This document shows positions 12,801 through 22,590 of a stretch of 64,000 nt of DNA, piece by piece. Every line of letters begins with the position of its first letter. Positions within the stretch are counted from its first letter, which is position 1. The translations under genes were made by a program, and so were the position numbers. The notes under the pieces are model-generated. The model saw nothing but the letters and a program-made list of their open reading frames with translations. It ran no database searches and had not been told where the DNA came from. The DNA is from Galbula dea (taxonomy: Eukaryota > Chordata > Aves > Piciformes > Galbulidae): contig VWZX01009101.1 in NCBI GenBank assembly GCA_013399015.1, positions 559,172 through 623,171 of the forward strand, in the 5' to 3' direction.

Positions 12801-15800
12801 TACCAGCTCAGGCTTCTTCCTGCATAAAGAAATGATTCTGTTTAACCAGGCCTCTAACATGAGGTTCTGCTAAGCACACCAGAACCCGGGTAGAAATGCT
12901 CAGGAGATCTTCCCTAACACCTTGTGACACTAGTCACAGGCTGGAAAACTCTTCCCAGCGTCATGACCATGTTTTCCTGAAGGGAACAAATCAAATCCTG
13001 TCTCCAGTGCTGAGGAGAAAGCAGAGAGGGCAAGACTCACGTGTACTCCACGATGTGATCCAGAAGAGCAACGATGGGTGGGCCTTCTGAGGGAGCATGC
13101 TCATATACAAGACCACAGGAGCCATCTTCGGCAATGATGAACTATGAGAGAAGCACGAGAGGAGAGTGTTGAAGACAGCCAGTGTATGAAGCAGGAGCTG
13201 CACAGCAGCTGCTGTTGAAGGCTCTTGACAAGACTTGAGTGTAGAAGAGATCAGAGGGATGCTATGGGATGGCAGCTTGTGTTTGAAAACACAAAACAGC
13301 CACTGGGCTGCTTCTGACACCCACAGGAAAAGTGACAAGTCTAGGGGAGATACAAGGAACAGACCTCCCTACGTTTGGGCTGCCTCCAAGCAGAAGAGGC
13401 ATTGTTCACCAAGCAGAAAACTGATTTACAAGGAACACAAAGAACTGCTACCCTGAGTAAGCACGGGCAGGAAGTCCCTGAGGCAGGAACGAGTGCTTGT
13501 GGTGACTGCAAGGGAAACCACAGGATCCCATCCTCAGCCACCACACCTCCCCTGTTCCTCTGCTCTTCTGACAGGAGGAACGCTTTCTGCAGGAGGTTTC
13601 TGAAATGTCTGGAACCTTTGCAGCCTCAGGGAAACGCATCTCCTCCAGAGCCAAGTGTTCCTCACCTTCAGAGCAGCAGCACTTACCTGAAGGGTTTTGT
13701 CAAACCATCTGTTGCCACTGTTGAAGCGGCTGCCCCCGCCGTGCAGCATCTGCGCGGCCACGCGGCTGCTGTAGATGTCCTGGGAGACGCGCGGCATGGG
13801 CGCGTCCAGGCAGACGGCGCAGATGCTCCTCTCGATCGAGCGCACAGACTCCTTGTTGGTCTTGTCTGGGAGAAAGGAGCAAATAGAGACAGGGAGTGGG
13901 CAAACCTGCACTTGAATTGGAGGGAAACTGAAACGTGGAAGAGCGGGCTGGAAGGCCCCAGTGCTGGGTTCCCACTGCACCTCAGTGCAGCGCTGGTCGC
14001 TTCGGGCTGTGCACAGCTACTACAGTGGCAGCCAGCTGGGTTCTAGCAGGTGGGAGTGTGCTCACCTCATCTGGCCAGAACAGGCTCCAAAGGACAGAAC
14101 TGAGCAGAGTGCAGCAGTGAGGCTGGTAGCTGAAGCACTCAGGGTGTCTGTTAGCACTGGCATGCTGGGGGCTCCACAAACCTTTCAGAAGGTTGTTGTA
14201 GGCTTTTGCCCAGCTGTTGCGGTGGTTGGTGGTGAGGATCCCAATAGGTTCTTTGTTCGTTTGGAGGGAGGTGTTCCAGATCTTCTCCAGCTGGATGAAG
14301 AGCTGGTCAGAGGTGAGGGGACTTCCATCGCTGTTGTAAACATCCAGCTCAAAGAACTGAAGGTGAGCAGAGTGGACAAGGACAGAGACAGGGAAGTTCT
14401 TTAGTGGCCAACCCCAGAAACAGGGAACAGCCACTTTGAGAAGGCAAGACCTGACCTAAGAACTTGGCTTGTAAGCAGACCTTTGAATTGAAAGAGCCAA
14501 GCCCAGCTCCTCTTGCAGGCCGTCAATACAGCCCAGGTTTTAAGAAGCTTAGAGTGAGGAATTCCTGAGACAGGCTGTGGTGGTAGAGGGTTTGTTATCC
14601 AATTTCCACCTGCAGTTTCCAATTCCAGACATTATTTCTGGGCTTTGAGAGACAGGAAGTGCAGGGGCAAGAAAGAGAGGAAGAGAGCATTTTTCTGCCT
14701 CATAGTCTGCTGCTCATACATGGCAACTCCAGCTGTTGGCTACCTACGGCCAAAGGGGATAAAGAGGAGCAGGAAAAAATCCCTAGTGAGGGAAACCTTG
14801 CTGGAAGAGACTTTCTGTTCTTCCCTCTCCTCTGGACCACAGCTAGCATCTAAACAAACCATACCTGGAAGTTGTGAACCACTGTGATGTGTCTGGGCTG
14901 CTTTTTGCCTACAGCATAGTTGACAATGGAGTCCCTCTTGGGCCCAGGAATGCGGCAGGATGAGAGGATCTGGTAGTACTGGTTCATGCACAGGGGCTTC
15001 CCACCCATGTACTCCACTGGAAGGGTCTCACTGGAGATAGAGCAAGGTAAGGAGGAAGGGGGAGAGAAAAGAGCTCTGTCAGAAGGTCTGCACTCCCCAC
15101 ACAAGACAGCCATGCAGCTGCTGTCCTCACTCCAGTAAGACCTAAACATGTGGTGCTGGTGGTACAATAAAGGGCTTCTCCTTCCCCATTTCTCATCTCA
15201 TTTCTTAGGAGGGGCTACAGAAAGTGTGTATTTGCTGGCCTTTCATTAGGGAAGAGGGAAGAACACTGTCCTCTCTGTAACACCAGAGAAACATCTCTGG
15301 AGCTACTCCATAGCTTAGCACACACCATGCTGTCTGCAGAGCAAAGTCCAGGGCACAGTACTCGGGGAGATTTCCTGTTTCCTGGGAAATGGCAGAAAGA
15401 GGTTTCTGGCTATAATTCTGAGTGGAGAGTGTCTGCTGCCTATGACTTGTGAACTACACTGGGACTCAGTCGATGACTTGAGCAGTTACAGTCCAGCTAC
15501 CCTTCCCAGGGCTAGCCCTGAGCCTTGTCTGAATTTGGATGTAAAGGTGTGATGTTAATGTGTTGGAACATAAATAAGGCATCTTCAGCAGAGGTTTGTT
15601 GGCGATCAGAAGAAAAAAGGCTAGGGAAGAACAAGTTTCTCTAGAGCTCACCCTGTCTAGCTGGGAGATGAGAATCACCAGAAGCCCCAACTGAGAAAAA
15701 CAAATCCCTGCTGCCTGAGGTGTAACTTGTTCTGTGGGCAAACAGAAGTGCAGAGCTCCACAGGACTGCCAGGCAGGCTCATTCCCTCCAAGGACCTACA

Positions 15801-18800
15801 CATGCCAATGGAAGTATGAAGGCAAACAAAGAGCATGCAGAAAGAAAAGTAAATTTGCTTTTTTCTAGTGGTGGTGACCTGGGCAGTGAGCAGAGATGGT
15901 GATTACAATCTCTTTCCAAATATGGGCTGTCTTCTCCTCCCTTTCTGTTTGCAAGGGAGATGTATGTACTAGGTGCAGGCTCTCTGTGACACTGAGGAAC
16001 ACCTGAGAAGCCAGGAGGGTCACTAACTCACTTGTCAATCATGGTCTTGAAATCCAGGATGCCCTCGATCAGCTTGGCAGCAAACCTGGGAAAACATCAA
16101 ATGTAGCAGGCTGAGATTCAAACACAGAACATCTGGGGCTGAGGAACCAGCTGAGAGGTGCTAGCAGAGCTTCTCTCTGCTCCTTAGAAACTTCACCCTT
16201 CCTGCCAAGCCCCTGCTGGGCCCATCTCTGGTTAGCTGCTAAGATCCACTCCAGGGCCAGGATGTCCCACCCTGTGGCTTCAGTCCAGATGCATAAATGA
16301 CTCTCTACCAGCATCATTTGTTACCGATGTCTTGTGATTTTACTGCATCTTAGCTGTCAGTCTTAGCATTAAAACAGCACCAAGAAAAGGGATTTCTGGC
16401 CTCCCCTGGCCAGGGGCCACCTCTCGGTTTCAAGCCAAGACACAGCTCCATCTCCCTGCATCCAGGACTCACCACTGCTTAGTTCCTCTCTGATGAACGT
16501 TCTGCTGCTAATGCAACTCTTGAACACTCCTCTGGCACTGAGGGATCTGAAACAAATTGCAGGCATGCTGCACACTGACACTGGGGAGCTGCATTTACTA
16601 GGATCAATGTAAGCACTGCCAGTGCCAGCTCCCAGCAGGAAGGGAGGCTGTGACAAGCCACATCCAACTGCTTGGCTGGGAGTGACAGGTTGGCCTACTC
16701 TGACCTGGGAGCTCCCACTCCCACCTAGGAGAAAGGAGGCAGGAGGTCACTGTGGCAAGAGGTGACAGTCAGCTAAGCTTCAAAGGCTTTCAAGTGGTGC
16801 AAGCATTTGGCATTTGCAGGCAGTGTCACCGAGATGATCTGCTCAGCCTACCCATCCCTAGTGAGGATCAAAGGACACAACTCCAGGAGTCTAAGGGCTG
16901 TTAAACAAACACGACATCCTGCTCCAGATCGTATCTTCTGTTTGCATAACTTAAGGGTTATCCAGAGAGAGCTTTCAAAGATGTTTGTTTAAGTCTCACA
17001 GTGTCCCTGTAAGGCTCATCGCTCTGCATCTCTGCCCAGGTGTCTCTGAGGGAGCAGCAGGGAGGATTTGTTCCCAACCTCACTGCTGCCCTGGCTGGAA
17101 CTTCTGATCTGCCAGAGCAGTGATGGTGACTGGCAACTGTGGCAAAGGTAACTGTATAAAGGTCAGTGCTGAAGCTTTGCAGGTGGATTCAACACTCCTA
17201 GAGGTGGTTAAAAATTAAAGGGAGACCACAAGGAAGAGAGGATGTGGCAGGGTTTGGCTGCAAGGAAAAGCTGGGAGTGGAGAGCCTGGTCACTGCTGAG
17301 AGTCCCAAACCATGAATCACAAGTGAAATGACACAAGAGGGGACAGTCCCTGCAGCAGGCTCTCCCATCCCTATAACCTAGCCAACTCGAGAGGCATTTC
17401 TGGACCCCTGGCATGCCTGTGCTACTTTTTATGCCTCCTTGAACTGCATACACAATCTTAGAGCCTCTTAGTCTGTAGTGTGTCAGACACATCCTCAGTG
17501 CCTCCGGCCAGTGCTCTGGCCATCCTGCAGCAGAGATCTGTGCTAGAGCAAAGACTGACACATAGGGGTTTGGTCTCTGTTTAGTACCTGAACCACTGGA
17601 CTCTGGTTTTCCTCCTTGATGAAATACTTAGCCTGGTGTAACCAGGAGTTTCTTTACAGCCTGCACAGCACAGATAGGACTACATGATAATTGCTCTCTT
17701 TCCCAACCAGCTTAGAGACCCTCCTCCTTGTCCAGCAGAGACAGCTAATCCCCTCTGAAACCTAAAGCAAGGTAGAAAAGGATTTTACCTGAGCTGACCT
17801 TGTCGATCCAGAAAATCCTGCTTAGGTAAAACCACACCTGGGCTGGAGTGAACCACAACTGGCAGCCGGTACTCCAGGTAAGCTGTCTTCAGCCACCAGT
17901 CTGAGAGCTGGGATGGAGAAAGGCAACATGCAGGCATGGCATCTGCTGCTGTTTGACCCCAGCCCAGCTGAACACTCTCTGCCCCCAGTTCTGTCCCACG
18001 CTCTGCAGACAAACCGTTTGGGGTTTGTGCTTTGCATGTGGAAGGGTAGAGGGGGATCTGAACAAGGCAGTGGGGCCTCATGGCACAGAGAGGCTTTCCT
18101 TCAGTTTCCTGGGGCTGCTGTGTGATGCTAACAGCTTAGAGGGTTCAGCAGCTGCAGACAGGGTCAGCAACTCCCTGTTCTGTCCCCCAAGTCCTGCTGA
18201 GGAGCTTGCACAGCTCAGAGAGGTCAGCAGCAGACTGGTCACGGAGGTCGTGCCGTAAGAACACAAGTGCCAGCAGATGCAGCCAGGACGCTGGAGAGGT
18301 GAGCATCAGACCTTCACCCTCCCTAACCAGAGCCTGGGGCCAGAGTCCCGACCTACCCAGTTCTCTGTTTTCTTGGCTCTTCTCTCCAGGCCCTTCTGCA
18401 GCCTCTCCCCGACCCCCCCTGGCTTGCGGAACTCGGCCACCAGCTCCTGCGTGTGGTTCAGCTCCTCCTCGCTGACGATGGGCTGCAGAGCCAGCAGGTA
18501 GCGGTCCAGCGTCTGCTGCAGCGGCGGCACGGGGAGATGGGGCAGTGCTTCCTGGTGAAGCTGCAATCTGCCTGGGAGCTTGCCCAAAGCTGCTGGCTTT
18601 AGCAGGCCGTAGGGCCTGGCCTGCAAAGCACAGAGCAGAGGTCAAGACAAAGCCTCCCCAGAAGGTGCACGAGGCAGCAAACAACCTGCAGCTGAGAGTC
18701 CCCACCCCAACCTCTCTGGTGGCACACAGGTACCTCAGCACGGGAGCAGAGCACACGGAGAGCCAAGGGAAGGCACAGGTCTACTGTCTGCAGGCTACAG

Positions 18801-21800
18801 AGAAGCCACAGGAGAGAACCTTGACCTCCCAAGATACTGATTCTGGCCTCATCAGAGGAAGTGCTGCCAGGAGAATGACACATCTGCCACCCTCTGGGCA
18901 CCTTCCAGCTGACAGCGTCCATGCGTCTGGCAGAGTCAAACCTTTCCATCCCATGGTAAGTGGGAAGAAAGCAACTCACAAAAGAACTCTTCATCTTAGT
19001 GTCAGAAACTGCTTCCATACTTCCTACAGCAGTGCCAGGAAGTTAAGCAGAACCCATATGCCCAAACTACCCTATGGGCTTTCAGGAGGCAGAAAAACTA
19101 AGTTTTGGGCATCACCAGCAATGGACAGGGAAGGGCTGGCTGTGATGTGTAGGCCTTGGGGCCTACTTTACACTGGAGAACATCCCCATTACTGGAGGAC
19201 TCTGCTATGTTAAGAGAACCTCTACCCAGTCACACCAGTATGGGACTGGCCAAATTACAGGAGCCTTTGGAGAGGGAACAGGGAGAGCTGTCCAGGAAAT
19301 TGTGGGTGATAACCAACAGGGCCCAGGGATGTGATGGGGTCCTGAGGAGTGACAGCCTTAGGAAGCACCATCCCATTTCCCTGGGTGGAGAATCCAAGCA
19401 GAGCAAACCCAACTGCTAACCAGGAACTGAACCTGAAGGCTTTCCCCCAAAAGAGTCACAATATCCTCCTGGGAGAATAGAGTTGGACATGCTTCAGGTT
19501 AGAGATGTTTAAATTGTATTCTCAAAAGTTTTCAGTTCCCTCTGCTCCTCCCCCTCTGTTGGATCTACTGAATCAGACACTCTCCTGCAGGACTCTGGAC
19601 TTTGCATCCTCAGTGCACTGAGGGCAGCAAGAACATGCCCTTTGATTTCCAAGGCAATGAGAAAACAGCTCTCCCCCCACCTCCTCCAGCAGTTAAGCAC
19701 AGAGAAGAAGAAAGAGCAAGCTAAATCTGCAAGGTGACAAAGCCTCTGTGTGCTGCTGAGCCCTCAGAGGAAATGCCCTGTGCTCTTGGCAGGACCTAGC
19801 AAGGGCTATGAGATAAAGGTTTGGAGAAGGCATGTTAAAAACAAGAGAAGGAGAAATTACTGAAGCATGAAAGAAGAGCAGGGCTGGGAAGAAATGAGGG
19901 TGTTAACCATGGGCATACTGTACCTTCTCTGCTTGCTTCTGGCTCCTATCCATGGCTGGTAGGACAGAAAAGATGGTAAAGCTCTGCCTCGGCCTGTCTC
20001 GGCTTCCTCTTCCACCTGACAATGTGCTGCCCGTGCAGGGCGTCACCTCGTTACAGACTGCCACATGACTGCTCTGGGCAGAGGGCTCGATGCCAGGCAC
20101 AGCCCCATGAGGACAGGGGCAATTGGACCATCAGGTGACATCCACTGCCATGAAGGCACCCTCTGGGAAGCCCTCCCACAGCCACTGACCGTCAGCCCTG
20201 CACTGCCCACTCAGGGCTTGTTGATCAATACTGCGTGGGCTGAGCCTCTCTGATCAAGAGCTCTGGGCCTCCAGCCGTGGCCAGAAGTGAAGGTGCTGGA
20301 GATACTGTTCCCTCAGCCTTTACCTGGAGCATGAAACTACAGTGGCTGCTGTGAGAGAGACCTGACCATCAGGCAGGAGAGATCCTAGCTTACATCCTGG
20401 AGGCAGGAGACACTGGGCTGCTGCCAGATGGGACAAGCTGCAGGGAGGACTTGGGTGGGTGACATCAGGTTACATCCCTTCGCAGAGGCTAAGGTGGCCA
20501 GAGGCTGTCAGATGAGAACAGCTCTCCAGCAGGAACTGGACAGTGACCCAGCATCCCTGCAGAGATGTAAGGGAACTCAGTTTGGGGATAAAGGTGGAAT
20601 TGTAACTGACTTCCTGCCCTATGTATGGGTGGTTGTTATGGCAGGCTGAGCCTTTGGGGGGTTCTGGGCTCTCAATCCTTTAAAAAAAAAAAAAAAAGAA
20701 AATACAAAAAAGGTGTCTCCAAAGCAGGGCAACAACAGAGCTGTGCAGTCACAAGGAGCATCACCCCTCCTCCGTGGCTGCCTGCTTGACTGAGGGGCAG
20801 ACAAGGACAGCCTCCTACACAGCTAAGATCGAGTATGATGATTCCAAACTAACAGTTTCAGATTCTCCCTAGAGTAACAGTGAAAATCCCAAACCAAATT
20901 AACTGAGAGCAGGAGGGGATTTGTATCCTTCCTGTTTTACAGCCTCTGTTGAGGTCAGACTGGAGTACTGGAGGAATAATGATCAGAGTTGAACAGAGGA
21001 GGCAGCTGGCAGCAAACAGAAGGCACAGTCCACCTTTCCCCAAAAGCACCAGGGCAAAGGAACACCAGGGGAGAGCAGGGGGTGCAGGCAGGGCCAGCTT
21101 GGGGCTGGCATCGCTCCCGAGCTACGTTCCAACGTGGCAGATGACCTTTTACCAGAGTCTGCAAAGCTGGTGGGAAATGCACCTGCAGCCTGGGGATGGG
21201 GGCAGGAGGAATTTCAGAGCAGTGTCTGATTCCCAGCGTGGTCACAGCATTTAGTGTCAGATGACAGAGGTTTGTCTTTTTTGGTTTTAAAATAGAAGCT
21301 GGAGACCCTCTTGAGCCCAGAGACAACCAGCCCTGCCTGGCCCCTCAGAAAACGGCTCTGGGGGTGAATCCATCCCGTAGCTGCTTCAAGGCACATGAAG
21401 AAACCGATCAGGCGTGGAGGCTACCTTCGGCTGCATCCCTACCCCACACCTAGGACAAGCAGCGCTCGCACAGCTCCCTGCTGGTAGCTTAGCCCCTTCC
21501 CACTCTTCACAACCGGCAGCCTCGTCCGAGAGAGATATGCCTCGGGCACCGTCCCCATGGTGCTACCCTGGGGATCTCCTCCAGGCTTGGGGAGCGGAGC
21601 CGGACACCGACAGCAGCGACGCCAGGTTCAGGCCAAGGTGTTCTTACTGCTGGAGCCACCTCCCGCCCTGGCACTCCCGGGCTCTTCCGGGCAGCTCGGA
21701 GCGGCAGAACACGCCCGTGACAGCTCGGCGCCGGGGACCAGGCCCGGGACCTGCCCGCTGCTCACCGCCGGCGGCTGTTGCCCGTTGGCGAGGCCCAGGG

Positions 21801-22008
21801 CTAGCCGGACGCCCGGAGCCACCTGCTCGGCCTGGGGAACCCTCGGGGCCACCGGTCGCCGTCAGCCCCTTTCCTCCCGGTCCGCTGTCACCGGCCCCAG
21901 CCGCCATCTCAAGCCCCGTCCCGCACCTGCTGGAGGTACCTCCCTAGGTGCTCCTGCCCTCGGAGCGCGGCTGGCACTTACCACAGCCCTCGCCGCCAAA
22001 GCCAACAT
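9865..22008 (-). CDS. CRAT: CRAT, carnitine O-acetyltransferase (14 coding exons, complete)
   Basis: CRAT reversibly transfers short acyl groups between CoA and carnitine in the mitochondrial matrix and peroxisomes, buffering free CoA. Coding exons in transcript order: 21982-22008, 18357-18620, 17789-17907, 16032-16085, 14865-15030, 14182-14356, 13687-13865, 13041-13141, 12700-12819, 12161-12283, 11760-11895, 11239-11301, 10605-10742, 9865-10080. They join to 1881 nt, 626 residues plus stop, the same length as human CRAT. Catalytic His343 lies in VYEHAPSEG (exon 8), the carnitine-site STSQ is 552-555, and Met564, which limits acyl-chain size, sits in TDCVMCFG. The N-terminus (MLALAARAVARP) is basic and free of acids, as in a mitochondrial presequence. 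The C-terminus ends in SKL, a canonical PTS1 (human ends AKL). All introns are GT-AG; the exon 6 donor (AAAG/GTTTGT) is weak. PTPA lies head to head. Confidence 0.98.
12381..12500. repeat. 35-bp minisatellite, about 3.4 copies, in CRAT intron
   Basis: Units begin at 12381, 12416, 12450 and 12485 (spacing 34-35 bp). Each carries GGAGCA-type, TAATTA-type and GATCATCTCAGG blocks with a few substitutions. The array lies in the CRAT intron between coding exons 9 and 10. No other copies were noticed in the window. Confidence 0.8.
18621..21981 (-). other. CRAT: CRAT intron 1, no coding content seen
   Basis: This intron runs between coding exons 1 and 2. It becomes CpG-rich from about 21,450 as it enters the shared CRAT/PTPA CpG island. 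It contains a 16-nt A-tract at 20682-20697. Long open frames in both orientations have no recognisable protein similarity. Confidence 0.7.
20682..20697 (+). repeat. A-tract (16 nt)
   Basis: An uninterrupted run of A follows TCAATCCTTT and is followed by A-rich sequence to about 20,710. I saw no flanking target-site duplication or recognisable retroelement body, so it may be a simple homopolymer. Confidence 0.7.
21982..22008 (-). CDS. CRAT: CRAT first coding exon (27 nt, nine codons)
   Basis: This small exon encodes MLALAARAV, which matches the start of vertebrate CRAT, and ends at a strong GTAAGT donor. The next exon continues in phase 0 with ARPYGLLKP at 18620. The ATG complement is at 22006-22008 and has G at -3. 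The intron that follows is the longest of the gene (about 3.4 kb). The exon is missed by length-limited ORF calls. Confidence 0.93.
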
Positions 22009-22020
22009 GGCTCCGCACCG

Positions 22021-22055
22021 GCCACCGGCCACCGGCCACCGGCCACCGGCCACCG
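22021..22055. repeat. Heptamer tandem repeat (GCCACCG)x5 in the CRAT 5' region
   Basis: Five perfect copies of GCCACCG run from 22021 to 22055, with a degenerate unit before them. On the CRAT sense strand this is CGGTGGC repeated, ending 12 nt upstream of the CRAT ATG, so it probably lies in the 5'UTR. Confidence 0.9.
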
Positions 22056-22125
22056 CCCGCCGCAAGGACACCGGCGACACCGGGCGCTGCCGCCCCGCTC
22101 AGCCGCCAGGGGGCGGGGCTGCCAC

Positions 22126-22168
22126 GCCGCCATCTTGGAGCGGGGCGAAGCTCGCGCCGCCATCTTGG
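22126..22168. promoter_or_regulatory. Two copies of the YY1-type element GCCGCCATCTTGG
   Basis: Identical 13-mers lie at 22126-22138 and 22156-22168, 30 bp apart. CCGCCATCTTGG is a strong match to the YY1 consensus (AAGATGGCGGC on the opposite strand). Both lie between the CRAT and PTPA start codons and probably bind YY1. Confidence 0.7.
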
Positions 22169-22332
22169 GGAAGGGCAAGGTCCCGCTGTGAGGTGAGGAG
22201 GTGCCGCTACCGGTGTCGGGGCGAGGATGTGGTTCCTCTGTCAGCTGCATTCTCCGGGAGTGGGTAGAGAAAAGTCCTCCTCTTGCCTGGCGAGGCGCCC
22301 CAGCACACATCCGCTTCTCAAAACGCTGTAGC

Positions 22333-22402
22333 GCCCCGTACAAACATGGCCACCCATCAACCCTCTGTGCGCAGAGGAAGCTGTGCCCCGTAAAAACATG
22401 GC
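22333..22402 (+). promoter_or_regulatory. Duplicated GCCCCGTA(C/A)AAACATGGC module
   Basis: The 18-mer occurs at 22333-22350 and 22385-22402 with a single base change, 52 bp apart. Each ends in ACATGGC, a YY1-like core in plus orientation. A related AAAGATGGCCGCC is at 22489-22501, and the PTPA start codon itself sits in AAAGATGGC. Confidence 0.6.
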
Positions 22403-22565
22403 GGCGCGGTCCACGACGGTGGCCGGGAGGAGCCGCGCCACCGGCTGACAGCCCTGGGAATGACAAGGCCGGGCGGTATGCCCTTCTCAAAGATGGCCGC
22501 CGGAGGCTTCGGCGTGTCCGGAGGTGAGAGGTGAGGGGTGGTGGCGGTGGCCAGGCTCCGGAAAG

Positions 22566-22590
22566 ATGGCAGAGAGTGAGCGGCGGGCAG
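22566..22590 (+). CDS. PTPA: PTPA first coding exon (25 nt)
   Basis: This exon encodes MAESERRA plus one base and then a GTGAGA donor. It joins in phase to 24621 (G/GC ACC TCT GAG GAG). The start is supported by the family N-terminus (MAE followed by a charged stretch) and by its place in the CpG island. Confidence 0.92.

Noticed and set aside
13375..14046. 223-codon plus-strand open frame opposite CRAT exon 7
   Set aside because: It is antisense to a secure CRAT exon (13687-13865) and is a shadow of it.
18545..19213. 222-codon plus-strand open frame opposite CRAT exon 2 and intron 1
   Set aside because: Partly antisense to CRAT exon 2 and otherwise intronic; no domain recognised.
20682..20710. 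Poly(A) tail of a retroposed element in CRAT intron 1
   Set aside because: No element body and no target-site duplication could be seen; a simple A-tract is the safer reading.
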